Assembly: GCA_016839445.1 (NCBI GenBank)
Contig: JAEOUG010000027.1
Span: 45,075-99,112, forward strand
Source of the DNA: Candidatus Thorarchaeota archaeon
Lineage (GTDB): Archaea > Asgardarchaeota > Thorarchaeia > Thorarchaeales > Thorarchaeaceae
DNA length: 54,038 nt
Direction of reading: 5' to 3'
Position numbers and translations under genes: made by a program. Of the stretch, positions 44,315 through 50,675 are shown in pieces. Below the pieces are notes generated by a model that did no database searches, had not been told where the DNA came from, and saw only the letters and a program-made list of their open reading frames with translations. Positions within the stretch are counted from its first letter, which is position 1. The number at the start of each line of letters is the position of its first letter.

Positions 44315-44734
44315 ATGTCTGAAGTTGATAGACTCAAGCATAGAGCTGCAAAACTCCTGTTGACATGGAGCATTGCTAGCATCGCGATTGGAGCTGTTTT
44401 GAATCTGGGTTCACCAAATGCAATCATTGAAGGGATTGGCCTTCAAGCTGTCATATGGGGAGTAATCGACGCGGTAATTGGATTGTCTATTCTTTTCCGG
44501 CAGAAGGAGCAATCAGTTGAGAAGATAGCAAAGACAGTTGCAGCAAGCATTAGATTGGATATCATCTTCCAGGTTGCGGGTCTCATTGTGGTTCTGGTGT
44601 TCTTGCAGAATCCGTATTATATGGGAAATGGGATTGGAGTCATTATTCAGGGATTCTTCCTTCTTCTTCTGGACAGCAACTACATGAAATCACTCAAGAA
44701 TCTCGAAATGAGAACTACAACTCAAGACTCGTGA
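44315..44734 (+). CDS. small membrane protein of the SDR-CrtI operon (DUF6992-like)
   Basis: 139 residues with four hydrophobic segments; AVIWGVIDAVIGL in the second and FFLLLLDSNYMKSL near the end resemble small four-helix proteins of the DUF6992 type (tentative). A strong GGAGAGAGAG precedes the ATG, 18 bases after the CrtI-like stop. It is probably part of the operon. No function is known. Confidence 0.6.
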   Translation: MSEVDRLKHRAAKLLLTWSIASIAIGAVLNLGSPNAIIEGIGLQAVIWGVIDAVIGLSILFRQKEQSVEKIAKTVAASIRLDIIFQVAGLIVVLVFLQNPYYMGNGIGVIIQGFFLLLLDSNYMKSLKNLEMRTTTQDS

Positions 44735-44758
44735 ATATGCTCTAGAGTGAAAAGAGAA

Positions 44759-44800
44759 GGGATGGAAGGAGGTGCGACGAGCGCACCCTTGCAGGGTGTG
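44759..44800 (-). terminator. 3' hairpin element copy 1 (after nucleotidyltransferase)
   Basis: On the minus strand, overlapping stems CACCC/GGGTG and GGTGCG/CGCACC are followed by TCCTTCCATCCCTTCTCTTTT. It begins three bases past the nucleotidyltransferase stop. It matches copy 2 at 45726-45767 in 40 of 42 positions. Confidence 0.6.
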
Positions 44801-44802
44801 AC

Positions 44803-45366
44803 CTAGTTCGCTGAATTCTTACTCTCAGCATCCCTTAGGAAATTCTGAAGCAAATTCCCAATGCCAAGCATTTCGCACGTTGATTCTATGTAGTCGAAAT
44901 CAAGCTTCTCGGCATTTCGCTTTACTATGCCAATAGCATCTCTCAGATCCTGCTCTCCTTGAAAGAGAATCTTGTTCACAAGGGTATCTTCTGCGGTGCC
45001 AATTCGTATCGGTGTTCCAAGCAAATCGACCATCATTGCCCGGTCTATCGTCATCCTATCAAAATTGGAGTTAATCCCTTGAATATCAAGTCGAAGCAGT
45101 GTGTCTTTGAAGAATGATGTGCTATGTGATCCCTCTTTGAACGCAGCTCTGATATCTGAGGCTGATGCCACAAACCCCCGTGAGTTCAGAAATTCAGCGA
45201 ATGGAGAGATTTCTGCGTCCTCCAGTTTGAGGATGAAATCTATGTCTACTGTGGTTCGGGGTACACCATGATACATCACGGCCACTCCACCAACTATGAC
45301 ATAGAGGATGTGGTTTTCATTAAGATATGAACAGACTGTCTTAAGAATCTCTGAGAACTCTTCCAT
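44803..45366 (-). CDS. AbiEii/DUF6036-like nucleotidyltransferase (possible toxin)
   Basis: 187 residues. The nucleotidyltransferase signature is VGGVAVMYHGVPRTTVDIDF, with GG at 26-27 and the two metal-binding Asp at 41 and 43. DLLGTPIRIGTAEDTLVNKIL (about 115-135) is typical of the DUF6036/AbiEii group, many of which are toxins of toxin-antitoxin pairs. The ATG directly follows the TAG of a 50-codon upstream gene. Either this is the toxin and the small protein its antitoxin, or both serve a non-toxic role. A 3' hairpin element closes the operon. Confidence 0.75.
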   Translation of the reverse strand: MEEFSEILKTVCSYLNENHILYVIVGGVAVMYHGVPRTTVDIDFILKLEDAEISPFAEFLNSRGFVASASDIRAAFKEGSHSTSFFKDTLLRLDIQGINSNFDRMTIDRAMMVDLLGTPIRIGTAEDTLVNKILFQGEQDLRDAIGIVKRNAEKLDFDYIESTCEMLGIGNLLQNFLRDAESKNSAN

Positions 45367-45519
45367 CTATCTTTCACCCGCGATTTGTAGCGCCAACGCC
45401 GAAAGCTTCAATCCCATTATCAGAGTTTCAAGACCTGTGTAGCGCCTAGCTTCGATGGCGGTTCTAACCTGTTCAAGGTCCCTTCTGCGCCTTACTTGTT
45501 CAGCTATCGGGATTGTCAT
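45367..45519 (-). CDS. 50-residue basic protein, partner of the nucleotidyltransferase
   Basis: A small gene not long enough for usual ORF cut-offs. Translation starts MTIPIAEQVRRRRDLEQVR, a charged helix, and continues with ARRYTGLETLIMGLKLSALA, a second amphipathic helix. ATG at 45519 with GAGAAGAGA ahead and a TATA box 30-40 bases upstream. Its TAG is directly followed by the nucleotidyltransferase ATG. Size, charge and coupling fit an antitoxin, but there is no recognised family. Confidence 0.6.
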   Translation of the reverse strand: MTIPIAEQVRRRRDLEQVRTAIEARRYTGLETLIMGLKLSALALQIAGER

Positions 45520-45550
45520 TCTCTTCTCATAGTAGTATTCGCTCTGCCTC

Positions 45551-45560
45551 TCATATATTC
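45551..45560 (-). promoter_or_regulatory. TATA box for the small-protein/nucleotidyltransferase operon
   Basis: On the minus strand GAATATATGA lies 32-41 bases ahead of the ATG at 45519, placing the transcript start about ten bases before the codon. Confidence 0.5.
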
Positions 45561-45725
45561 TACTATCATGAAGGAGTAGAAAGAAATAAGGAATGATGGA
45601 AATTCACTATAATTAACTCCAGTTTCCGAAAACCTCCATCCACCGCCAGTCACTAGTTACAACCGGAATAGCTCCTGGCTCTTCATAATGACATCTAATG
45701 TCTTTCAGTTGATAGAAAAGAAAGA

Positions 45726-45767
45726 GGGATGGAAGGAGGTGCGACGGGCGCACCCTTGCGGGGTGTG
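45726..45767 (-). terminator. 3' hairpin element copy 2 (after vhuU, overlaps SECIS 3' arm)
   Basis: Same element as at 44759-44800 (40 of 42 identical). On the minus strand it has alternative stems CACCC/GGGTG and GGTGCG/CGCACC and then TCCTTCCATCCCTCTTTCTTTTC. Its upstream edge supplies the CCCCGC arm of the candidate SECIS, so the two structures share bases and may compete. Confidence 0.55.
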
Positions 45768-45810
45768 TCGGACCCGGCTCAGTTCTTTACGCCGGACCTT
45801 CATCCTCCGC
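45758..45810 (-). promoter_or_regulatory. candidate SECIS element for vhuU, eukaryote-like core
   Basis: Read by eye on the minus strand. Lower stem GCGG(A)GG pairs with CCCCGC (45810-45804 with 45763-45758, bulged A). Core ATGAA (45803-45799) faces CGAC (45770-45767), giving tandem G.A/A.G pairs. Upper stem GGTCCGGC pairs with GCCGGGTC (45798-45791 with 45778-45771; eight pairs, two G.U). The apical loop GTAAAGAACTGA carries an A-run eleven bases after the core TGA. This order (stem, AUGA quartet, stem, AA loop, GA) is that of eukaryotic SECIS elements. The core TGA is also the vhuU stop codon. Confidence 0.65.
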
Positions 45811-45952
45811 CGGTCACTAGCTCCTTCCGGACTATCTCGCGACCCTCATCGTCAACTACGACGAGATGAGCGCCGCATGATAGTCAGCAGTCATAGCACC
45901 GCACAACCATCTCGAGGAGGTTGAGCAGTCCTTCGGGAATTTCTTCCGTCAT
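45800..45952 (-). CDS. vhuU: VhuU selenoprotein: C-terminal nickel-ligand fragment of the [NiFe] hydrogenase large subunit
   Basis: A 50-residue ORF read through an in-frame TGA at codon 23 (45886-45884). The sequence around it is LLNLLEMVVRCYDC-U-LSCGAH, which is the end of MvhA-type large subunits (…YDPCxxCxxH) with selenocysteine at the first Cys of the C-terminal CxxC. The mvhA gene just upstream ends before this motif, so this piece is needed to complete the Ni-Fe site. Separate VhuU selenopeptides are known from Methanococcus. About twenty residues after the His (LVVVDDEGREIVRKELV) would be trimmed by the maturation protease if processing is as usual. Pro of the usual DPC is Cys here. 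ATG at 45952, 45 bases after the mvhA stop, with its own TATA. Confidence 0.85.
45884..45886 (-). other. TGA codon read as selenocysteine in vhuU
   Basis: Codon 23 of vhuU. Reading continues in frame for 27 more sense codons that encode the remaining Cys and His of the hydrogenase motif. Termination here would leave the enzyme without its nickel ligands. Confidence 0.8.
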
Positions 45953-45976
45953 TGTTTTCACGTTTCCATTCTTTCC

Positions 45977-45985
45977 TTTATAATC
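45977..45985 (-). promoter_or_regulatory. TATA box ahead of vhuU
   Basis: On the minus strand ATTATAAAG lies 25-33 bases ahead of the vhuU ATG, between the mvhA stop and vhuU. It would allow a leaderless vhuU message besides read-through from the operon. Confidence 0.4.
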
Positions 45986-45997
45986 CTCAGGTGGTGG

Positions 45998-47314
45998 CTA
46001 AGTCTTCACCATCGGATCTGGTAACTTGAGGCTCTCATGGGCCTTGTCCTCAAAGATCTGCTTCGCAGCATCCATGAGCGACTTCTCAATACCAGCAATG
46101 TTGTTGTTCGTCGCGACAATCAGGTTCGCCTTGGTGAGCATGCCATTCTCGTCGCTGACATAATTGTGCAGGAGGGTTCCTCTCGGAGCCTCCACGATTC
46201 CGACTCCTTCGCCGGCCCTCGGTTCGACATCTGAGAGTTTCACGTCTTTGCTGACGATTTCGGGGTCCTCAAGAAGCGTCTTGATCCACTCAGCAGCCTG
46301 GACCATCTCAACCACCCTTGCATAGTGGAATGCAAAGGTATGGTGGGAGGGTCGACCGATGAGCTCACGCATCTCCTTCAGCGCCGCGTCTGCCAGAGGT
46401 GTAGCCATCTTGTCTGCCACATTGCACCGTGCTAGCGTGTTGGCTCGCCAGATGCCCTCTGGGTATCCGGCAGGCTTGTAGTAGATATGCGTAGCATAGC
46501 TGTGCTTCGGGACGTGCTCGCCATAGTACTTGGTGTAGTCATGAGGATCGAAATCAGCAACAATCTTGCCTTCGGGATCCATGACTCTGACTGTCCCATC
46601 GTAGATGTCAAGCACACCCTTGTTAGCCAAGCCGAGGTAGTAGGTCGGTGTGACTGCAACCTTGGTGATGACATCGATGTAGTCGTTGACTACTGTCTTA
46701 GCAAGAGACACAGTCTTGTTGATGTTCTCAAGCATCTCAGGAACCCTGCCGAGCCAGAGGTCTCTATCCTCTTCTGACATGGGAGTCAGCTGACCACCAG
46801 GAATGGCTGTCGTCGGATGGATGGCCTTGGCACCCACGGTCTTGATCAGCTCTTGACCGAACTCCATGAGCTTGATGGCCTGAACAGCGACATCCGGCAG
46901 ATGCTTCAACACTGCAGCCACATTCCTGACAGCTGGGTCCGCAAAGGGACCGAACACGAAGTCCGGAGCCGCAAGAGCGTAGAAGTGGATAGCATGGCTT
47001 GAGAGCTGCTTAGCCTCAATCATTAGCCTGCGTATCTTCACAGCTGCAGGAGGAGGTGTGACACCCCATGCATCCTCTACTGCTTTCACCGAGGCGAGGT
47101 GGTGAGGAATCGGGCAGATACCACAGATTCTTGGAGCGATTCTTGGCGCCTCCTCCATGGGGCGACCTTCAAGAAACTTCTCGAAGAACCGGGTGGAGTT
47201 CACATTGAACTGAACATCCTTCACCTTTCCATCCTTGCCAAGTTTCAGGGTGAGCGAACCATGGCCCTCAAGACGGGTCACTGGGTCGACTCGTATCACT
47301 TTGTCTTCAGTCAT
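45998..47314 (-). CDS. mvhA: F420-non-reducing [NiFe] hydrogenase large subunit, C-terminally truncated (split) form
   Basis: 438 residues. The N-terminal nickel site is present: RLEGHG at 14-19 and RICGICPIPHH at 62-72 (Cys64, Cys67). The C-terminal DPCxxCxxH is absent; the protein ends …FEDKAHESLKLPDPMVKT. The missing piece is encoded by vhuU 45 bases downstream, so this is the VhuA type of split large subunit. The active site splits H2, and electrons pass through MvhG and MvhD to HdrA. The start overlaps the mvhG stop (ATGA). Confidence 0.92.
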   Translation of the reverse strand: MTEDKVIRVDPVTRLEGHGSLTLKLGKDGKVKDVQFNVNSTRFFEKFLEGRPMEEAPRIAPRICGICPIPHHLASVKAVEDAWGVTPPPAAVKIRRLMIEAKQLSSHAIHFYALAAPDFVFGPFADPAVRNVAAVLKHLPDVAVQAIKLMEFGQELIKTVGAKAIHPTTAIPGGQLTPMSEEDRDLWLGRVPEMLENINKTVSLAKTVVNDYIDVITKVAVTPTYYLGLANKGVLDIYDGTVRVMDPEGKIVADFDPHDYTKYYGEHVPKHSYATHIYYKPAGYPEGIWRANTLARCNVADKMATPLADAALKEMRELIGRPSHHTFAFHYARVVEMVQAAEWIKTLLEDPEIVSKDVKLSDVEPRAGEGVGIVEAPRGTLLHNYVSDENGMLTKANLIVATNNNIAGIEKSLMDAAKQIFEDKAHESLKLPDPMVKT

Positions 47315-48234
47315 TTCTTCTTGGCCTCCTCGCGCTTGATCCTGATTTGTCCAAGGTGGCTCGTTGGATAGTCGAACCTCCAGAAGGTTCCTAGCGGATC
47401 CTTAACCTGGTCGACGAGGTCCTTTGGATCCATTGGAGCGTATGAGCCCAACATGGATATTGAGTTGGCTCCGTGGTCCTGCATGATTGGAGGCGGCGGA
47501 CCGAAGCAACCACGACACGTGGCGCCCTTGTTCACACACTGCCCCTCACACAGACCCCAGGTTGCAGAGCCTACGCAGATGTATCCCTGCTCAAGCAGGC
47601 ATCGGTCAGGGTCAGCGATTCCCTGATAGGGTCTCAGAACCTTCTCGATGGGAGTCTCCTTCTTCTCACGGTTGCAGTAATGACACACGGTGTGAGGAGG
47701 CAGCTCGATTGGCTTGCCCTCAAACAGTGCGGTCAGGGCCGTGAGAATCAGTTTCGAGGTTGGCGGGCACCCTGGAAGGTAGATCTCGAAGTCCACAAAC
47801 ATGTTGTTGGGCTTCACCACATCAGCGATGGGTGGTAGGTTCTCAGTGGGAACCTCTCCTCCAGTGACGGTCTTGTTCTCGCGGAACTTGACGTCGTAGC
47901 ACTCCTCGATGTCTGAGAAGTTCGCCATGCCGGGAATACCTCCAAAGCATGAACATGAACCAAAGGCAATCATGGTTTGACACTTCTCTCGCATCACCTT
48001 GAGAAGGTGTATGTCCTCCTCAGTGCGAGCCATTCCTTCGTATATTCCGAGGGCGATTGACTTGTCCGGATAGCTTTCCAAGTGATGAAGTTTGAAGTCA
48101 GCCACGGCCTGCCAGTACTTGATGTCAAGCTTTGGCAAGACATCGGCCAAGGCCAGATGTATGTCAACGAGACTCTGGAAACAGCCCCAGCAGGAGCTGC
48201 CCTGTCCTAGTGCTACAGATACCGGTTCAGTCAG
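47311..48234 (-). CDS. mvhG: F420-non-reducing hydrogenase small subunit, apparent CTG start
   Basis: About 307 residues. The proximal-cluster motif GQGSSCWGCFQSLVD (Cys15, Cys18) lies upstream of the first ATG/GTG/TTG-type codon in the frame (TTG at 48150). It can only be included if translation begins earlier. A CTG at 48234 has a perfect GGAGGT six bases ahead and starts three bases past the stop of the preceding gene, giving MTEPVSVALGQ. Other cluster ligands are in FGSCSCFGG, YLPGCPPTS and the C-terminal CEGQC/CRGC region. It carries electrons from the Ni-Fe site to MvhD. Confidence 0.85.
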   Translation of the reverse strand: MTEPVSVALGQGSSCWGCFQSLVDIHLALADVLPKLDIKYWQAVADFKLHHLESYPDKSIALGIYEGMARTEEDIHLLKVMREKCQTMIAFGSCSCFGGIPGMANFSDIEECYDVKFRENKTVTGGEVPTENLPPIADVVKPNNMFVDFEIYLPGCPPTSKLILTALTALFEGKPIELPPHTVCHYCNREKKETPIEKVLRPYQGIADPDRCLLEQGYICVGSATWGLCEGQCVNKGATCRGCFGPPPPIMQDHGANSISMLGSYAPMDPKDLVDQVKDPLGTFWRFDYPTSHLGQIRIKREEAKKK

Positions 48235-48236
48235 TC

Positions 48237-48473
48237 TTAGACCTCCTTGATTCCATACGTGAGTTCCCCTTCTTCCTCCGCCACAACCTCAACGTCACCC
48301 CATTTCAGCATCCCCATCAGATTCCAGACAACCAATTCCTTGGCGTATCTGGTCTCCTCAGAGATCTTGGTGACATTGGAAGGTCCCTTCTGGAGTATCG
48401 CCTTGATTGCAGCGCGCTGCTTGCGAACGTCTCCTCGCTTCTGAGAGAAGAACTCCTTGAACATTCTGCTCAT
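48237..48473 (-). CDS. small winged-helix-like protein inside the hydrogenase operon
   Basis: 78 residues. RAAIKAILQKGPSNVTKISEETRYAKELVVWNLMGM reads as a helix-turn-helix with a recognition helix, followed by two strands (DVEVVAEEEGELTYGI), a minimal winged helix. The ATG at 48473 overlaps the mvhD stop (ATGA) and has GGGAGTGG ahead. It might regulate the operon or act as a protein-protein module in the complex. It has no metal-binding Cys. Confidence 0.7.
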   Translation of the reverse strand: MSRMFKEFFSQKRGDVRKQRAAIKAILQKGPSNVTKISEETRYAKELVVWNLMGMLKWGDVEVVAEEEGELTYGIKEV

Positions 48474-48916
48474 TTCCACTCCCTCTCAATCGGACCCAAC
48501 TGCTTCACCTGCTCAACTAATGTCCTCACACCATCTGCGAAGATCTGAGCCTCTGAAGCAGAAGCCCACTGGAGTCGAACCCTTCTTGGGTCCAATCCAG
48601 CCTGTTCCAGGGCCTTTTCCATCAAGGCCCATCTAGCACGTAGTTTCAGATTACCGCTTGTATAATGGCAGTCGCCTGGATGGCAGCCTGAAACTAGGAC
48701 TCCATCTGCACCCATATCGAGTGCAGCCAATATGAACTCAGGACTAATCCTTCCTGTGCAGTTCACCCTCAGGATGCGTGCGTTTGTCGGATACTGTATT
48801 CTACTTGTTCCCGCAAGGTCGGCGCCAGCATAGGAGCACCAGTTGCAGCAATAGGCCACAATTCTTGGCTCCCAGGCATCGCCGGACTCTTTGACTTCGG
48901 TTGTCTCTGCTGTCAT
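48470..48916 (-). CDS. mvhD: MvhD iron-sulfur adaptor subunit, hydrogenase operon copy
   Basis: 148 residues. CNWCSYAGADLAGTSR (about 24-39), VNCTGRI (about 52-58) and SGCHPGDCHY (about 78-87) hold the [2Fe-2S] cluster. It joins the MvhAG hydrogenase to HdrA. It is closely similar to the formate dehydrogenase copy at 23059-23505. All ligands are Cys, whereas some VhuD proteins have selenocysteine. The start overlaps the hdrA stop by four bases. Confidence 0.93.
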   Translation of the reverse strand: MTAETTEVKESGDAWEPRIVAYCCNWCSYAGADLAGTSRIQYPTNARILRVNCTGRISPEFILAALDMGADGVLVSGCHPGDCHYTSGNLKLRARWALMEKALEQAGLDPRRVRLQWASASEAQIFADGVRTLVEQVKQLGPIEREWK

Positions 48917-50673
48917 GCGGAACCACCTCCCTGAACATCGGGCACGGTGCAGAGGTAGGCCTCCACCATGGCCATGATCTGTTCATCGGTTGAGTGATAC
49001 ATGATGATAGCGCTACTCGGACATGCTGCTGCACAGGTGCCACATCCATGACACTTGGCCTCGGTGACAAGGGCCACGGGAGGATCGTGTGACTCATCCA
49101 TGGCGATTGCACCATAGGGGCATGTTGAGATGCAGGTGTGACAGGAGGAACACAGATCGGGAATCACATGAGATACTGTCGACTCGATCTCGACCTCTCC
49201 TTGTGCCATAAGACCAACAGCCTTGGCAGCTGCTCCGCTGGCGTCGATGACGGCCTCTGAGGCGTTCTTCGCAGCCTGAGCAGCGCCAGCAATCATAACA
49301 CCTGCAGTGTGTGTGGTGAGAGGAGCCAGTTTGATGTGTTCAGGATTGAAGAACCCGTCACCGCTACGAGTGAGCGAGAAGAGCTTAGCAGTCTCGGTCA
49401 CATCAGCTGGCGGTTGCATTCCAGTTGCGAGCACGACGACATCAGGCTCGAACTCGAGCCTATCACCTGAGAGAACGTCAAGCCACTCCATGTGGATCTT
49501 TCCAGTCTTCTTGTTGACCTCAACAATCGGCTTCTCCTCCTGTGGGAACTTCGTGTAGATGACGTGCTTCTGCCGGGCCATCCTGTGGAATTCCTCATGT
49601 CCTCGCCCGTAGGTTCGGATATCCTGATAGAGGACTATTGCCTCATCCACCATATCACGTAGATCACCAGCAGCCTTGGCTGTGGCTGAGCAACAATACC
49701 GGGAGCAGTGTTCATGACCAGTGACACCCGGCTCCCTAGAGCCAACGCAACCGATGAAGGCAATCTTCTTCACAGGTTTGCCATCACTGGGCCGGAGCAG
49801 CTGCTTTGCTGGCGGGAGCTCCTGCAACTCTGCAAGGGTCACAATGTCAGGTGACAACTCATAGCCGTAGTATCCATTGGGCCTGAAGGGCTCAAACCCT
49901 GTGGCAACGATGACTGTGCCAACCTCCATCTTGTGCTCCTTGTTTGTCTTCATGTTTGTAATCGTGACGCCGAAGTTGCCGATGTACCCGTCAAAGGCAG
50001 TGACCTTGCTGTCCAAGAACACCTTGATTCGCTTGTGCTTCTTGACCCCTGTGATGAGTGGCTTGATGACCTCATCGCCCGACTCGTCGGCAGGGAAGAG
50101 GTGAGTCCACTTCCGAACGCTTCCGCCAAGCATGCTGTCCTTCTCGACAAGCACGACATCGAAGCCGCGTTCACCTATATCGAGGGCGGCCCGCAGCCCT
50201 GCGATACCGCCTCCTACAACGAGGCAGACGGGCTTCACGTTGACTGTCTTGATCGGGAGCGCCTCAAGCCTCGCGGCTCTGGCCACTGACATCTTGACCA
50301 GATCCTTTGCCTTCTCAGTGGCCTTTTCGGGTTCGCGAGAGTGACACCAGCTCACATGCTCGCGCAGATTTACCTGGTCGAACATGTACCTGTTCACATT
50401 CGCGTCCTCAACGACCTTCCTGAAGGTAGGCTCGTGCATCCGCGGACTGCAACTGGCCACGACAACGCGGTTCAGCTTGTGCTCGGCAATCTTGTCCTTG
50501 ATCAGCTGCTGCCCTGCGTCTGAACACATGAACATGTGCTCTCCAGAGTACGCGACTCCGGGCAAGTCAGCGGCCATTTTCGCTACTGCAGTGACGTCCA
50601 CGGTGCCTGCAATGTTGTGTCCACAGTGGCACACGAAGACGCCAATGCGTACTTCATCATCTGTTCCTGACAT
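48913..50673 (-). CDS. hdrA: heterodisulfide reductase subunit A (HdrA), 586-residue form
   Basis: Has the HdrA N-terminal domain (RIGVFVCHCGHNIAGTVDV), then an FAD-binding Rossmann motif VVGGGIAGLRAALDIGERGFDVVLVEK (about 150-176), the CSRYCC segment near 325 and two C-terminal ferredoxin clusters, CSSCHTCISTCP (about 512-523) and CHGCGTCAAACP (about 545-556). HdrA holds the FAD that bifurcates electrons to ferredoxin and to HdrB. The LDCSAC motif is missing here but present in the next hdrA, so the two may form one functional HdrA. It lies between hdrA2 and mvhD with minimal gaps. Confidence 0.9.
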   Translation of the reverse strand: MSGTDDEVRIGVFVCHCGHNIAGTVDVTAVAKMAADLPGVAYSGEHMFMCSDAGQQLIKDKIAEHKLNRVVVASCSPRMHEPTFRKVVEDANVNRYMFDQVNLREHVSWCHSREPEKATEKAKDLVKMSVARAARLEALPIKTVNVKPVCLVVGGGIAGLRAALDIGERGFDVVLVEKDSMLGGSVRKWTHLFPADESGDEVIKPLITGVKKHKRIKVFLDSKVTAFDGYIGNFGVTITNMKTNKEHKMEVGTVIVATGFEPFRPNGYYGYELSPDIVTLAELQELPPAKQLLRPSDGKPVKKIAFIGCVGSREPGVTGHEHCSRYCCSATAKAAGDLRDMVDEAIVLYQDIRTYGRGHEEFHRMARQKHVIYTKFPQEEKPIVEVNKKTGKIHMEWLDVLSGDRLEFEPDVVVLATGMQPPADVTETAKLFSLTRSGDGFFNPEHIKLAPLTTHTAGVMIAGAAQAAKNASEAVIDASGAAAKAVGLMAQGEVEIESTVSHVIPDLCSSCHTCISTCPYGAIAMDESHDPPVALVTEAKCHGCGTCAAACPSSAIIMYHSTDEQIMAMVEAYLCTVPDVQGGGSA

Positions 50674-50675
50674 GT

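Noticed and set aside
45688..45924. Plus-strand 78-codon frame across the intergenic region after mvhA
   Set aside because: It is antisense to vhuU, its SECIS and the hairpin element. It has no ribosome site or family resemblance.
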